Below are positions 8,848-18,802 of a stretch of DNA of 64,000 nt, in pieces. This DNA is from Mesobacillus persicus. Lineage in GTDB: Bacteria > Bacillota > Bacilli > Bacillales > Cytobacillaceae. The stretch is from positions 1 to 64,000 of the forward strand of contig NZ_FOBW01000002.1 of NCBI RefSeq assembly GCF_900109925.1, written 5' to 3'. Each line of letters starts with the position of its first letter. Positions within the stretch are counted from its first letter, which is position 1. A model generated the notes under the pieces. It had not been told where the DNA came from, did not search any database, and saw nothing but the letters and a program-made list of their open reading frames with translations. The position numbers and the translations under genes are program-made.

Positions 8848-9059
8848 AAAGTTCGAATGAAATTAAATTTGTCAAACCTAGAATCAGTGAAAAAAAAGAG
8901 AGAAAAAGAGAGAAAGATTGATATCCACCAAAAAACGATAGAATTCAACAAATTTCACCGCTTGCGTTTTATCGAAGGACGCACGAATAACAAAAGGCTG
9001 TTTTCTAAAAGATTGTTGTTTTTCATTGGTCTTTAATTAAACCGGTTGTTCGAGCGAAG
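8848..9059. other. Intergenic spacer, no gene seen
   Basis: An AT-rich stretch upstream of the NrdR boxes. An open frame at 8842-9036 (+) has no ribosome site, overlaps the operator and is Lys/Arg-rich low-complexity sequence, so it is not called. Confidence 0.5.
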
Positions 9060-9175
9060 TCGCTTGACTCTTGCGGGAGCAGCGGGACAGGTGAGACCTA
9101 GGTTTAAATGGTCCGAGTAAGGGCCATTTAAACCCCGCAAGAGCGCAAGCGACGCTTACTGCCCGCCCCGCGGAA
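9060..9175. repeat. GC-rich palindromic intergenic repeat
   Basis: Nested inverted repeats: an outer arm GTCGCTTG-CTCTTGCGGG (to 9077) pairs with CCCGCAAGAG-CAAGCGAC (from 9134), and an inner 12-bp arm (9103-9114/9121-9132) closes a 6-nt GAGTAA loop. The tail GCCCGCCCCGC also occurs in the repeats near 24530 and 52270. Its GC content is well above the surroundings. Confidence 0.8.
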
Positions 9176-9223
9176 ATCGACCGCTTTGTTCAAAAGCAAC
9201 GAAGTTTGATAAAGGAGCCTAAC

Positions 9224-9261
9224 AAAAAGATAGGAAAGCGACGTACTCCTTCCCTACCTTT
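9224..9261 (-). terminator. Terminator overlapping the lipM stop
   Basis: On the minus strand, AGGTAGGGAAG pairs with CTTTCCTATCT (with G.U pairs), followed by five Ts. The stem includes the lipM stop codon. Confidence 0.7.
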
Positions 9262-10090
9262 TAAAATTCCACTCGTCAGACTCATATTTTGTTTTTGCAA
9301 GATTTAATACATAGTCCATTTCTTCATCTGTTAACGTATAGGGCTCTAATTCAATATTAAGTCCTTCTTCAAAACCTGCCTTAAACGCCTTCTTCGCTTC
9401 GTCCATCTCTACAGTACGGCCACTAATTTCCTTTATGGCGACTGCTTTTGTTTTAAAAGCTTTTTGCATTCGTTCTTTTACCCGTTCATTCGGATATTTA
9501 AATAAACTAAAAAGCTTGTCCTCATCTAAATCCAGTAAAATCGCACCATGTTGTAGTATAACGCCCTTTTGACGGGTCTGTGCACTGCCTGCAACTTTTC
9601 TCCCCTCAACAACAAGCTCATACCAGCTAGGAGCGTCAAAACAAACCGCAGACCGTGGACTCTTTAATGCGTTTTTCTCCTCATCTGTACGAGGAACGGC
9701 AAAGTATGCCTCTAGCCCTAAATTCTGAAAACCTCTCAATACCCCTTCAGAGATGACACGATATGCCTCTGTGACTGTTTTAGGCATTTCAGGATGTTCT
9801 TCTGACACGATTACACTGTATGTAAGCTCATGTTCGTGAAGTACTCCCCTACCGCCTGTAGGTCTACGAACAAATCCTAGCTCGTGCTTCTTCACTGCTT
9901 CCATGTCTATTTCTTTTTCTATTTTTTGAAAGTAACCAATCGACAAACTAGCAGGCTCCCAACCATAAAATCGAATGATGGGAGGGATCTTCCCCTCACT
10001 ATGCCAATCAAGCAGGGCTTCATCTAACGCCATATTAAAAGCTGGCGAACCATTTCCTGAATCGATATATCTCCAAATTTCTTTTTTCAT
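9254..10090 (-). CDS. lipM: Octanoyl-[acyl carrier protein]:GcvH octanoyltransferase
   Basis: Transfers octanoyl from ACP to the lipoyl domain of GcvH, the first step of lipoate assembly in Bacillus. BPL/LplA/LipB-fold protein of 278 residues. The [18 protein letters not shown] block, the nucleophile Cys in SAVCFDAP, and the conserved GRKVAGSAQ lysine are present. The start is set at ATG 10090 ([12 protein letters not shown]), matching the family. The upstream in-frame ATG at 10129 lacks a ribosome site. It lies near the glycine-cleavage genes, whose H-protein is the acceptor. Confidence 0.95.
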   Translation of the reverse strand: MKKEIWRYIDSGNGSPAFNMALDEALLDWHSEGKIPPIIRFYGWEPASLSIGYFQKIEKEIDMEAVKKHELGFVRRPTGGRGVLHEHELTYSVIVSEEHPEMPKTVTEAYRVISEGVLRGFQNLGLEAYFAVPRTDEEKNALKSPRSAVCFDAPSWYELVVEGRKVAGSAQTRQKGVILQHGAILLDLDEDKLFSLFKYPNERVKERMQKAFKTKAVAIKEISGRTVEMDEAKKAFKAGFEEGLNIELEPYTLTDEEMDYVLNLAKTKYESDEWNFKR

Positions 10091-10195
10091 AGCCCAACCC
10101 CATTTTTCTTCGGCTTTCCAACCAGTCATTTATTTCACTTTACATAGTCTATCAAAAAGTTATTTTAAAAACAAAAAAAGATATCTCCCACGCGA

Positions 10196-10232
10196 AGGAC
10201 ACTAGCCGCTAGGGCGCTGGATACTAAAAACG
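10196..10232. repeat. Short remnant of the GC-rich intergenic repeat
   Basis: CTAGCCGCTAGGGCGCTGG resembles the AGCGCCTAGCCCC core of the repeats near 24570 and 52240, in a short degenerate form. Confidence 0.4.
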
Positions 10233-10306
10233 AATACAATTATTCACACCCATTACCTTTTATAATTTCCTAGACGACGAAAAACAAGCTTTCCAATGAA
10301 ATTCCT

Positions 10307-10335
10307 TTGCCCTACGAACAAATCACTTATATAAT
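10307..10335 (+). promoter_or_regulatory. Candidate SigA promoter for yqhL
   Basis: TTGCCC (10307-10312), a 17-bp spacer and a perfect TATAAT (10330-10335), 32 bp upstream of the yqhL start. Confidence 0.7.
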
Positions 10336-10367
10336 ATAATTGGCTTAGTTAGAAAGGAGAAGGAACA

Positions 10368-10748
10368 TTGGAAGCATTATATTTTCTACTTGTAGTAATA
10401 GGGGTTATCGTTGCTTACTCCGCTTTTAATTATTTCTATCAGCGCAGGTTCTTGAAAACCCTAACTGAAGAGGAATTTAAAGCAGGGTATCGTAAAGCAC
10501 AATTAATTGATGTCCGAGAACCGAACGAATTTGATGCAGGACATATTCTAGGTGCTAGAAACATTCCGGCTTCGCAACTAAAAATGCGGATGAAAGAGAT
10601 CCGTCCTGACAAACCTGTTTATTTGTATTGCCAAAGTGGGGCTAGAAGCGCAAGAGCGGCACAAATGCTCCACAAGAAGGGGTATCAAGAACTTTCCCAT
10701 CTACAAGGTGGTTTCAAAAAGTGGTCAGGGAAAATTAAAGCAAAATAA
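10368..10748 (+). CDS. yqhL: Membrane-anchored rhodanese-domain protein
   Basis: Single rhodanese (sulfurtransferase-like) domain of about 100 residues behind an N-terminal transmembrane anchor (residues 3-20). The active-site loop CQSGARS contains the catalytic cysteine, and LIDVREPNEFDAGHI is the family's CH2A-like motif. It starts at TTG 10368, 7 nt after AAGGAGAAGG. The 126 residues and position opposite gcvPB match YqhL. The sulfur donor and acceptor are unknown. Confidence 0.92.
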   Translation: MEALYFLLVVIGVIVAYSAFNYFYQRRFLKTLTEEEFKAGYRKAQLIDVREPNEFDAGHILGARNIPASQLKMRMKEIRPDKPVYLYCQSGARSARAAQMLHKKGYQELSHLQGGFKKWSGKIKAK

Positions 10749-10758
10749 ATAATATATG

Positions 10759-10792
10759 AAAAAAATAAAAGTGCCCTAAGGGCACTTTTTTG
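10759..10792. terminator. Bidirectional terminator yqhL/gcvPB
   Basis: Ten-base stem AAAAGTGCCC/GGGCACTTTT with a 3-nt loop, A-run before and T-run after, between two convergent genes. Confidence 0.92.
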
Positions 10793-10811
10793 ATTACAAC
10801 CTATCTTCACT

Positions 10812-12272
10812 TTAAGCTTTCTGGAAGCGTAAAATTGGCTTTCTAGCTGCTGTTGCTTCATCAAGTCTTCCAATTACGGTTGTATGTGGAGCTTCCTGAA
10901 CGACTTCTGGATTGTCTTCTGCTTCTTTGGCAATTTGAATCATTGCATCAATAAATGCATCAAGAGTGTCTTTCGATTCAGTTTCTGTCGGTTCAACCAT
11001 AATACACTCCTCAACATTTAGCGGGAAGTAAATGGTAGGTGGATGATACCCAAAATCGAGTAGTCTCTTTGCAATATCAAGTGTCCGCACGCCCAGCTTC
11101 TTCTGGCGTTTTCCACTTAAAACAAATTCATGCTTGCAATGCTTATCAAATGGAAGATCATAATATTCAGCCAGTCTTCTCATCATATAGTTAGCATTTA
11201 ATACAGCATTTTCAGTAACAGCCTTCAGGCCATCTGGACCCATGCTGCGAATGTACGTATAGGCACGAACATTTATCCCAAAGTTTCCATAGTAAGGCTT
11301 CACTCGACCAATGGATTGTGGTCGGTCATAATCAAAAATGAACTCCCCATCACGCTTAGTAACTATTGGTTTTGGTAGGTATGGAATTAAGTCTGATTTT
11401 ACACCAACAGGACCAGAACCTGGACCACCGCCACCATGCGGACCAGTGAACGTTTTATGAAGATTTAAATGGACAACGTCAAATCCCATATCCCCAGGGC
11501 GAGCTTTTGACAGAACCGCATTTAAATTTGCACCGTCGTAGTAGAGTTTTCCTCCTGCACCATGGACTATTTCAGCCATTTCGACAATGTTCTCTTCAAA
11601 AAGCCCCAGTGTATTTGGATTGGTTAACATTAAGGCCGCTGTGTCTGGACCTACGACTCTTTTTAGATCCTCGAGATCAACAAGACCCATTTCATTCGAT
11701 TTCACTGTTACCGTTTCAAAACCTGCGACCGTTGCTGAAGCAGGGTTCGTACCGTGAGCAGAGTCAGGAACAATAACCTTCGTACGTTCCGTATCACCGT
11801 TTGCTTCATGGAACGCTCGAATCATCATTAATCCGGTCCACTCTCCATGAGCCCCCGCGGCTGGCTGAAGGGTCACTTCGTCCATCCCAGTAATTTCAAT
11901 TAAGTGCTCCTGAAGATCATACATGAGCTCCATAGCTCCCTGGACAGAGCTTTCATCCTGAAGTGGATGAATATGAGCAAAGCCATTAAATCTAGCTACA
12001 TTTTCGTTAATCTTAGGATTATATTTCATAGTACATGAACCTAGTGGATAAAAACCGGAGTCCACACCATGGTTTCGGTTAGAAAGTGCCGTATAGTGAC
12101 GCATAATATCTAGCTCAGAAACTTCTGGAAGTTCAGCTTCCGCTTCCCGAACGTATTCTTCAGGAAGTAATTCTGCTAAATCAACTTCTGGAATATCCAC
12201 CTCAGGCAGACTATAACCGATTCGGCCAGGACTGCTTAATTCAAAAATGAGTGGCTGGTCTTCCTTATGCAT
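10812..12272 (-). CDS. gcvPB: Glycine dehydrogenase (decarboxylating) subunit 2
   Basis: PLP-binding half of the split P-protein of the glycine cleavage system, which decarboxylates glycine and passes the aminomethyl group to lipoyl-GcvH. The PLP-lysine motif HLNLHKTF is followed by a Gly-rich loop, and SHGTNPAS-like SAHGTNPA is present. The start is ATG 12272 ([12 protein letters not shown]), giving 486 residues; upstream in-frame codons lie inside gcvPA. It overlaps the gcvPA stop by 8 nt, which suggests translational coupling. Confidence 0.97.
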   Translation of the reverse strand: MHKEDQPLIFELSSPGRIGYSLPEVDIPEVDLAELLPEEYVREAEAELPEVSELDIMRHYTALSNRNHGVDSGFYPLGSCTMKYNPKINENVARFNGFAHIHPLQDESSVQGAMELMYDLQEHLIEITGMDEVTLQPAAGAHGEWTGLMMIRAFHEANGDTERTKVIVPDSAHGTNPASATVAGFETVTVKSNEMGLVDLEDLKRVVGPDTAALMLTNPNTLGLFEENIVEMAEIVHGAGGKLYYDGANLNAVLSKARPGDMGFDVVHLNLHKTFTGPHGGGGPGSGPVGVKSDLIPYLPKPIVTKRDGEFIFDYDRPQSIGRVKPYYGNFGINVRAYTYIRSMGPDGLKAVTENAVLNANYMMRRLAEYYDLPFDKHCKHEFVLSGKRQKKLGVRTLDIAKRLLDFGYHPPTIYFPLNVEECIMVEPTETESKDTLDAFIDAMIQIAKEAEDNPEVVQEAPHTTVIGRLDEATAARKPILRFQKA

Positions 12273-13611
12273 GGCAATCCCCCATTTCTTGGACAAGTGT
12301 ATCAATTTCTTCCTTAGTCCTCTGCTCTGTAACAGCAATGAGCATATGTTCACTTAGTTCAGGATAGTCTCGACCTAAATCATATCCTCCGATAATTCCT
12401 TTGGAGAGTAGTTCTTCATTCACTGTTTTAACTGGTCTGTTCAATTTAACAACAAATTCATTAAAGGCTGGTCCTTCAAATACGACTTCAAAACCATTAT
12501 CCTTGAATGTTTTTCTAGCATAATGAGCCTTTTGGATATTCGCAATCGCCATTTCCTTTACGCCTTTTTTACCAAGAGCGGTCATCGCAACAGACGCTGC
12601 TAGAGCATTCAATGCCTGATTTGAACAAATATTGGAGGTAGCTTTATCACGGCGAATATGTTGTTCTCTTGCTTGAAGTGTTAGAACAAAGCCGCGTCTA
12701 CCTTCATCATCCTTCGTCTGACCAACAAGGCGACCAGGAGTTTTTCGCATTAACTTAGATGTTACCGCGAAATATCCACAGTGTGGACCACCAAATGCTG
12801 CTGGAATGCCAAACGGTTGGGCATCGCCAACGACAATATCTGCACCAAATTTTCCAGGAGGTGTCAAGGCACCTAAAGCTAGTGGATTACTAGAAACAAC
12901 AAACAATGATTTTTGCGCATGAGTGATTTTCTCGAGTTCTACCATTGGCTCAATACGACCAAAAAAGTTCGGGTACTGAACCATAACAGCAGCTACATCA
13001 CCATCCATCTGCTTGGAAAGCTCTTCTAAATCCGTAACCCCATCCTTATATGGAATCTCTACCACTTCAATGTACTGCCCTTTAGCATAAGTTTTCACTA
13101 CTTCCTTAGACTCAGGATGGACAGCCGCGGAGATAAGGATCTTCTTGCGTTTCGTTTGCCCTGCACTTAACATCGCTGCTTCGGCAAGGGCCGTTCCACC
13201 ATCGTACATAGACGAGTTGGCCACTTCCATTCCAGTAAGTTCACAAATCATTGTCTGGAATTCAAAGATCGCTTGTAATTCGCCTTGTGAAATTTCAGGC
13301 TGATATGGTGTATAGGCCGTATAGAATTCTGACCGTGAAATGACGTGATCAACAATCACTGGCATGTAGTGATCGTACACACCTGCACCAAGGAAGGAAG
13401 AGTACGTTTTTAAATCAGCATTTTTAGCAGCTAATCGGGATAATTCCTTCATTAAGGTAGGTTCGGATTTAGCTGGCTTAATCTTGTATTCACCTTGAAA
13501 GCGAACTTTTTCCGGAATATCGCTAAACAACTCTTCAATAGAATTGACACCGATTGTTTCAAGCATGGTTTGCTTATCACTTTCAGTCAGCGGTAGATAA
13601 CGATGCTTCAT
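12265..13611 (-). CDS. gcvPA: Glycine dehydrogenase (decarboxylating) subunit 1
   Basis: N-terminal, non-PLP half of the two-subunit P-protein, 448 residues, full length. It has the family start [12 protein letters not shown], the conserved [14 protein letters not shown] and the [12 protein letters not shown] region. It lies 14 nt downstream of gcvT with a GAGGGG ribosome site and overlaps gcvPB, forming the gcvT-gcvPA-gcvPB operon read from a glycine riboswitch. Confidence 0.97.
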   Translation of the reverse strand: MKHRYLPLTESDKQTMLETIGVNSIEELFSDIPEKVRFQGEYKIKPAKSEPTLMKELSRLAAKNADLKTYSSFLGAGVYDHYMPVIVDHVISRSEFYTAYTPYQPEISQGELQAIFEFQTMICELTGMEVANSSMYDGGTALAEAAMLSAGQTKRKKILISAAVHPESKEVVKTYAKGQYIEVVEIPYKDGVTDLEELSKQMDGDVAAVMVQYPNFFGRIEPMVELEKITHAQKSLFVVSSNPLALGALTPPGKFGADIVVGDAQPFGIPAAFGGPHCGYFAVTSKLMRKTPGRLVGQTKDDEGRRGFVLTLQAREQHIRRDKATSNICSNQALNALAASVAMTALGKKGVKEMAIANIQKAHYARKTFKDNGFEVVFEGPAFNEFVVKLNRPVKTVNEELLSKGIIGGYDLGRDYPELSEHMLIAVTEQRTKEEIDTLVQEMGDCHA

Positions 13612-13625
13612 GCTATTTCCCCTCT

Positions 13626-14732
13626 CTACTTCTTTTCTCGTTTATAAAATGGAATGCTAGTTACTACTGCTTTCAATCTCTTTCCACGAATTTCAACCTC
13701 GACCTCTGTACCAACCTCGGTAAATGCTTTTTCTAGTAGAGCAAGGCCGATATTTCTCTTAAGTGTCGGTGACTGCGTTCCTGTTGTCACTTCACCTATT
13801 TTCTTTTCTTCTTGATAAATTGCATAACCATGACGTGGGATCCCACGATCAATCATTTCCACACCAACAAGTTTTCTAGGTAGCCCTGTTTCTTTCTGTT
13901 GAGTTAATGCCTCTTTACCAATAAAATCCGCTTCTTTATTTAATTTAACTGCAAATCCAATTCCGGCTTCTAGTGGCGTGATATCCGGTGAAAGTTCCTG
14001 ACCATAAAGGGCCAAGTTTGCCTCGAAACGAAGGGTATCCCTAGCTCCAAGACCACAAGGAAGAACCCCTTCCTCTTTCCCAGCTTCTAAGATATCATGC
14101 CAAATACTTGCTGCATCCTGAGGTTTGCAATATATTTCAAAACCATCTTCACCTGTATAACCAGTTCTAGAAATTAACGCCGACTTTCCATTTACATTAA
14201 CTTCTTGGTTAAACTTAAAAAAGCCAATACTCCCTAAATCCAAATCACCTGCAAGCTGCTGCAAAACTTTTTGTGCAGCCGGGCCCTGAATCGCTAACTG
14301 AGCTAAGTCTTCTGAGATGTTCTTTAGTTCAACGTCTCCTTCAAGATGGTCTTCAAGCCACTTAAAGTCCTTTTCTATGTTGGCTGCATTGACGACGAGG
14401 AGATAGTGGTCTTGCTCAAGCATGTAGATAATTAAATCATCAACCGTTCCACCATTTTCATAGCACATTGCTGTGTACTGGGCTCCCTGAATTTTTAGTT
14501 TAGAAACGTCATTTGTCATCATTTTTTGAAGGAAAGCTAAGCTGTCTGTCCCTTTCAACTCAAACTCACCCATATGGGATACATCGAAAAGACCTGCTTT
14601 AGTTCGAACAGCCTCATGTTCTTCCTTTATTCCGGAGAATTGTACTGGGAGCTCCCAGCCACCAAAATCTATCGTCTTTCCTCCGTACTGTTTATAAACA
14701 TCAAATAGCGGAGTACGTTGTAATTCTACCAT
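13626..14732 (-). CDS. gcvT: Aminomethyltransferase (glycine cleavage T-protein)
   Basis: Moves the one-carbon unit from aminomethyl-GcvH to tetrahydrofolate, releasing ammonia. The 368 residues are full length. Visible features are the N-terminal [10 protein letters not shown] motif, the folate-binding [11 protein letters not shown] segment and the C-terminal barrel. It is the first gene of the operon. The leader contains a tandem glycine riboswitch with an intrinsic terminator, so transcription is expected to rise with glycine. Confidence 0.98.
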   Translation of the reverse strand: MVELQRTPLFDVYKQYGGKTIDFGGWELPVQFSGIKEEHEAVRTKAGLFDVSHMGEFELKGTDSLAFLQKMMTNDVSKLKIQGAQYTAMCYENGGTVDDLIIYMLEQDHYLLVVNAANIEKDFKWLEDHLEGDVELKNISEDLAQLAIQGPAAQKVLQQLAGDLDLGSIGFFKFNQEVNVNGKSALISRTGYTGEDGFEIYCKPQDAASIWHDILEAGKEEGVLPCGLGARDTLRFEANLALYGQELSPDITPLEAGIGFAVKLNKEADFIGKEALTQQKETGLPRKLVGVEMIDRGIPRHGYAIYQEEKKIGEVTTGTQSPTLKRNIGLALLEKAFTEVGTEVEVEIRGKRLKAVVTSIPFYKREKK

Positions 14733-14802
14733 CGATTTCCCTACCCCCTTGTTCCTGTTTGTTTTTGCTGATTATAGATGTTTTATAGCTTAAAAATGCA
14801 AC

Positions 14803-14851
14803 AAAAAAAGGACAGAGTACCCCCTTGTATTACAAGTAGGTCTCTGTCCCT
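14803..14851 (-). terminator. Terminator of the glycine riboswitch expression platform
   Basis: On the minus strand GGGACAGAGACC and GGTACTCTGTCC form a stem with a T-run immediately after. The 5' arm overlaps the end of the second aptamer, as expected for glycine-dependent antitermination. Confidence 0.88.
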
Positions 14852-15006
14852 TTCACCTGAAAGTTTACCCTTTTCAAGGCTTTCCCCTTTGGTGGCTCCC
14901 TCGATGTGGAGCACTCTCCAGAGTTGCGTCAAACAAGTGTTCTTTTGCCTGAGAGATTCACATAAATGCTTGCTCCTTCGGCGCTACGATTGTAGTCTCT
15001 CCCCTT
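14840..15006 (-). promoter_or_regulatory. Tandem glycine riboswitch (gcvT leader)
   Basis: Two glycine aptamers in series on the minus strand. The first has GCGCCGAAGGAGCAAGC and ATCTCTCAGGCAAAAGAAC. The second has ACTCTGGAGAG, CCACCAAAGGGGAAAGCC and ACTTTCAGGTGAAAGG. A short linker (GACGCA) joins them. This is the typical Bacillus gcv arrangement. Confidence 0.96.
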
Positions 15007-15183
15007 GCCATCATCCGCAATTATAAATTTGTCAATTTAAGGGCATGCTATAAGATAACACCAAATAATCAGCTATTTCGATTTTGCTATTGTAGTAAAT
15101 TTCAAAACATTCAAATCTACTTTCATCCTATCATTATTAAGGTAGTTTCGGCAATATATTTTAACACTAAAGGAGTGGTCACC

Positions 15184-16872
15184 TTGACTGTTCAAATCAA
15201 CTTCGATACCTCTTGGCAGGATGAACTTTTAAACAGGATTTCAAATGACGGTCCATGGGGAAGCTGGGATCTTTATAAGCTAGCTCTCGAGGTCGAAAGT
15301 CATACAATCATTCCAGAATTTGAAGGCTTGCAAGCCCCAAAGCATCTTTCCGACCTTACCCCATTACCCCACCAGCTTGAGGTAGCAAAACAGGTGGTTG
15401 AGAATATGAATGGAAAAGCCATTTTAGCAGATGAAGTTGGTCTTGGGAAAACAATTGAAGCCGGTCTAGTTTTAAAGGAATATATGATAAGGGGTCTTGT
15501 CAAAAAAGCTCTGATTCTTGTTCCAGCCTCACTTGTTTCTCAATGGGAAATGGAACTTAACAGTAAGTTTTTCATTCCTGCTGTTGCCCAGAAAAAGAGC
15601 TATGTATGGGAAAGGTTTGATGTTGTCGTCTCTTCTATAGATACTGCTAAACGCAATCCACACCGAGACATCATATACGAACAGAATTATGATATGGTCA
15701 TTATCGACGAGGCTCATAAGTTAAAAAACAGCAAAACAAAAAACTATGAATTTGTCCAAAGTTTAAAGAAGAAATTTTGCTTGCTTCTTACAGCCACTCC
15801 AATCCAGAACAAAGTGTCGGAAATCTTTAACCTTGTCAGCCTATTAAAACCAGGTCATCTCGGAAGTGAATCGGCATTCTTTGAAAAATATAAAAAAGAC
15901 GCCCGTTCTCTTAATGATAACGAGCATTTACGAGAGCTCGTAAATAAGGTTATGATTCGAAACCGACGCGAGGATACTGGAATTGAGTGGACCAAACGTC
16001 ATGTAGAGACAATTCCTATCACATTTACAAAAGAAGAACAGGAATTATACAATAGCATCCACATTCTAAGAGACCAATCTAGCGGGGGACCTTCAAGTCC
16101 ATTTTCGTTAATGACCCTACAACGGGAGGCGTGCAGCAGCCGAGAAGCCGTTTATTATACGTTGAAAAACATGCTCCAGCGACAACAAACACCATCGGCT
16201 GAATTTGAACAGAAGATAGCCTCTATTATTAAAAAGGTCGAAGCTGTTACAACGAACTCCAAAGCAGTTAAAGCGCTAGAGCTTATCAAGAAAATCGATG
16301 ACAAGGTCATTATTTTTACCGAGTACCGCGCAAGTCAACTTTATCTTCAATGGTATCTACAACAGAATGGAATTACATCCGTACCATTTAGAGGGGGCTT
16401 TAAACGCGGGAAAAAGGACTGGATGAAAGAACTCTTTGAGAAGAAAGCCCAAGTGTTGATTGCAACGGAGGCAGGTGGCGAAGGAATTAACCTTCAATTT
16501 TGTAATCATATCATTAACTTTGATTTACCATGGAACCCAATGCGGCTTGAACAAAGAATTGGAAGAATTCATCGGCTAGGTCAAAAGAAAGATGTCATGA
16601 TTTATAATTTCGCTATTAAGGATACCGTAGAAGATCATGTACTTAAGCTTTTATATGAAAAAATTAACCTTTTTGAAAAAGTGATTGGTGATTTGGATGA
16701 CATCTTAACTAAACTCGATTTCGGAAAGGTAGAAGACCATCTAATGGATATCTTAAACCAGTCTTCTTCTGAGGGAGAGATGAAAATTAAGATGGAAAAC
16801 TTTACTTCAATGATTCAATTTGCAGAAGAAATGACGGAAGGAGATTCACATGCAGCAACAGGAAATACATAA
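15184..16872 (+). CDS. yqhH: SNF2-family DEAD/DEAH helicase YqhH
   Basis: Superfamily 2 Swi2/Snf2 ATPase of 562 residues. Motifs in order are DEVGLGKTIEAGL (Walker A), VIIDEAHKLKN (DEAH), LLLTATPIQN (motif III), ATEAGGEGINLQF (motif V) and QRIGRIHRLGQ (motif VI). It starts at TTG 15184, 8 nt after AGGAG; GTG 15175 overlaps that site. The last codons overlap the start of yqhG by 23 nt. It probably remodels nucleic-acid/protein complexes, but its target is unknown. Confidence 0.93.
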   Translation: MTVQINFDTSWQDELLNRISNDGPWGSWDLYKLALEVESHTIIPEFEGLQAPKHLSDLTPLPHQLEVAKQVVENMNGKAILADEVGLGKTIEAGLVLKEYMIRGLVKKALILVPASLVSQWEMELNSKFFIPAVAQKKSYVWERFDVVVSSIDTAKRNPHRDIIYEQNYDMVIIDEAHKLKNSKTKNYEFVQSLKKKFCLLLTATPIQNKVSEIFNLVSLLKPGHLGSESAFFEKYKKDARSLNDNEHLRELVNKVMIRNRREDTGIEWTKRHVETIPITFTKEEQELYNSIHILRDQSSGGPSSPFSLMTLQREACSSREAVYYTLKNMLQRQQTPSAEFEQKIASIIKKVEAVTTNSKAVKALELIKKIDDKVIIFTEYRASQLYLQWYLQQNGITSVPFRGGFKRGKKDWMKELFEKKAQVLIATEAGGEGINLQFCNHIINFDLPWNPMRLEQRIGRIHRLGQKKDVMIYNFAIKDTVEDHVLKLLYEKINLFEKVIGDLDDILTKLDFGKVEDHLMDILNQSSSEGEMKIKMENFTSMIQFAEEMTEGDSHAATGNT

Positions 16873-17644
16873 CTTTCTTCTAAAGTATTTTGAAGCAAAT
16901 AAGTGTGAGCTAGTCCAGTCCCAGTCCGGTTACATGACTGTTCAACTGACGGAAGAGATGGATAAAGAGCTTATGAACCGGCCATTTTACTGGCATTATC
17001 TAGAAAAAACGGGTGGAGTACCTAACCCTATGCAACTTACTCTAATTACAAACCAACAACAAATAAATGGAGATATCAAAGGAGAAAATATTCATTTTGG
17101 CTCGCCTAGACTCCACCAGATTTTTGCTTCAACAAAAAAACTAGCTGGATATATACGGCTATATGAAGATTATCAAGGAGCACCTGGGAAGCAAACCCCC
17201 TTGCTTCCTTGGCTTTGTATTAATGCAAAAATCTCCTATCAATGTGATCGAAAGCGAGATATTTACCAATCGATTGGTCTTCAACTTATCAATGGCCGTA
17301 TGGTAACTGACTTTCATGATCGGATGTTAAAATTACCTTTAACACCAAAGATTCCTGACTATGCGTTCACCCTCTCGCCGCTCATTATGCCTAAAAGTGG
17401 TGTTACAAGGATTGAGAATATGTTAAGGACAAAGATTTCCGAAGAGGATCATACCTGGGCAACAGAAGCAAGAGAGCGCTGGAAGAAAGACCTTGATTTA
17501 TTAAACCATTTTTATAAGGATGTCGAAAACGAATTAGAGAGCTATGAAAATGAAAAACAAGCTCTTAAAGAGCAATTCGAACCAAAGATAGATATTTCAA
17601 TTATAAACGGCGGACTCTTTTATCTTACTGATAACGCGATGTAA
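16850..17644 (+). CDS. yqhG: YqhG family protein, unknown function
   Basis: Conserved Bacillaceae protein of 264 residues with no recognised catalytic motif, signal peptide or membrane segment. The C-terminal third (about residues 200-245) is charged and likely helical or coiled-coil. Its ATG lies inside yqhH and follows AAGGAG, so the two are translationally coupled. A shared function with the helicase is a reasonable inference only. Confidence 0.88.
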   Translation: MQQQEIHNFLLKYFEANKCELVQSQSGYMTVQLTEEMDKELMNRPFYWHYLEKTGGVPNPMQLTLITNQQQINGDIKGENIHFGSPRLHQIFASTKKLAGYIRLYEDYQGAPGKQTPLLPWLCINAKISYQCDRKRDIYQSIGLQLINGRMVTDFHDRMLKLPLTPKIPDYAFTLSPLIMPKSGVTRIENMLRTKISEEDHTWATEARERWKKDLDLLNHFYKDVENELESYENEKQALKEQFEPKIDISIINGGLFYLTDNAM

Positions 17645-17664
17645 ACCCTGATGTACAGCAGGAA

Positions 17665-17699
17665 AGAAGACCCAGCCATATAGCCGGGTCTTCTTTTTT
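17665..17699. terminator. Bidirectional terminator yqhG/yqzE
   Basis: Stem AAGAAGACCC/GGGTCTTCTT with an inner CC-GG extension and a T-run. It sits between yqhG and the convergent yqzE, and so also ends the comG-yqzE transcript. Confidence 0.9.
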
Positions 17700-17882
17700 C
17701 TACCGCTGTCTTCGTTTAATTAAAAGCATAAAGGCATATGGCAAAATGCCAAACCACCTGTATACCATTGGCGACCTGCCTGATTTCTTTTCAACCTTAT
17801 TCCTGACTCTTTCCTCTCTAGGCTGATCCGCATACTTCACTACAGTCTCCGTTATATATTTCACATAGTCATTTGTCTTCAT
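17700..17882 (-). CDS. yqzE: YqzE family protein
   Basis: Small basic protein of 60 residues, conserved downstream of comGG. The charged N-terminal half contains QPREERVRNKVEKK, followed by a short hydrophobic stretch (YRWFGILPYAFMLLI) near the C-terminus that may associate with the membrane. An AGGTG ribosome site precedes the ATG. It lies 63 bp after comGG on the same strand and is probably transcribed with the competence operon. Its role is unknown. Confidence 0.85.
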   Translation of the reverse strand: MKTNDYVKYITETVVKYADQPREERVRNKVEKKSGRSPMVYRWFGILPYAFMLLIKRRQR

Positions 17883-17945
17883 AGAAACACCTACCTTTTT
17901 CCCTTACAAGTCTCTCCTAGATTCTTTCCTTTTAACCTTCTGCCA

Positions 17946-18326
17946 CTAATTTTTTTCAATCCATTTTACCCATTTCTTTTGGACCTTATCATAATGAGCC
18001 AGAGCAATCCATTGTTCCATTGAGGATAACTTGAGTGTAAACATCACCTCATCCAACGCCGTACTAAGCACTTTACGCTGATAAGCAATTTCCCCATTCG
18101 TGTAGATGAACCTCCCTGAGGGTGGTAACTGCCCATTCATCAAAAGTTTTTCTGTTTCTTTTACAGCCGCAAGCATATAATACTCCCCAACCAATATCGT
18201 TTCCGTTTCTTTATAAAAACGTTTCTCAGCCACATATTGCTCGATACCAATCAAGAAAAAAAGAGCGAAAAAGGTTAGCATGCATAAAGATAACGGATAA
18301 GTAAAACCTTTCTCATTATTTTTCAT
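17946..18326 (-). CDS. comGG: Competence pseudopilin ComGG
   Basis: Last of the com pseudopilin genes, 126 residues. The short N-terminus KNNEKGFTYPLSL is followed by a hydrophobic helix (about residues 10-28), as in type IV pilin-like proteins. Gly-Phe at residues 7-8 would be the ComC cleavage site. ComGG is one of the minor pseudopilins that build the transformation pilus. Its start overlaps the comGF stop by 4 nt. Confidence 0.88.
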   Translation of the reverse strand: MKNNEKGFTYPLSLCMLTFFALFFLIGIEQYVAEKRFYKETETILVGEYYMLAAVKETEKLLMNGQLPPSGRFIYTNGEIAYQRKVLSTALDEVMFTLKLSSMEQWIALAHYDKVQKKWVKWIEKN

Positions 18327-18802
18327 TTTATATCCACACTTATTATCGATCTTAAATAGCCCTCATAATCTACACCATTTAAATCTGTCACTGAAATAGT
18401 AAACCCTGCGCGCAATCTCTCAAACTGAACAGAAACTACATTTTGCAAGAGAATTTCGTGACCAGTATAATTTACTCTTCTCCTAAGATTGGATCCATAC
18501 TTCTCATACAAAATGGTGTCATTATTTCGTTTCAGTAGTAATTTATCTTCTAGCACAGTAATTTCTGTCGCTAACCGAATTTCTTTTTTCATCTGACTAT
18601 AGAATACCTCCCATTCCATCCTTTGTATTCCTTGATCAATGACTTCATGGGAAAGCACCGTCCTAATTCCGATTGGCAAAAAAGACATTAACATACAAAA
18701 CGCCGTTAATGCTATAAGCATTTCAACTAAGGTAAAGCCCTGTTCATTCCTCCCATGCACACTTCGATATTTTTTGTGTGAAATACCCATCGAAATCGAC
18801 AC
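18323..18802 (-). CDS. comGF: Competence pseudopilin ComGF
   Basis: Minor pseudopilin of the DNA-uptake pilus. It has the prepilin motif EQGFTLVEML with a hydrophobic helix behind it, and a globular C-terminal domain ending in GYLRSIISVDIK. The start is uncertain: GTG 18802 or ATG 18790 give a leader of about 18-22 residues before the cleavage site, longer than usual. The 5' end overlaps comGE by 59 nt, which is also typical of this operon. Confidence 0.88.
   Translation of the reverse strand: MSISMGISHKKYRSVHGRNEQGFTLVEMLIALTAFCMLMSFLPIGIRTVLSHEVIDQGIQRMEWEVFYSQMKKEIRLATEITVLEDKLLLKRNNDTILYEKYGSNLRRRVNYTGHEILLQNVVSVQFERLRAGFTISVTDLNGVDYEGYLRSIISVDIK

Noticed and set aside
8842-9036. 64-codon open frame (+)
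   Set aside because: No ribosome site, overlaps the NrdR operator, low-complexity composition.
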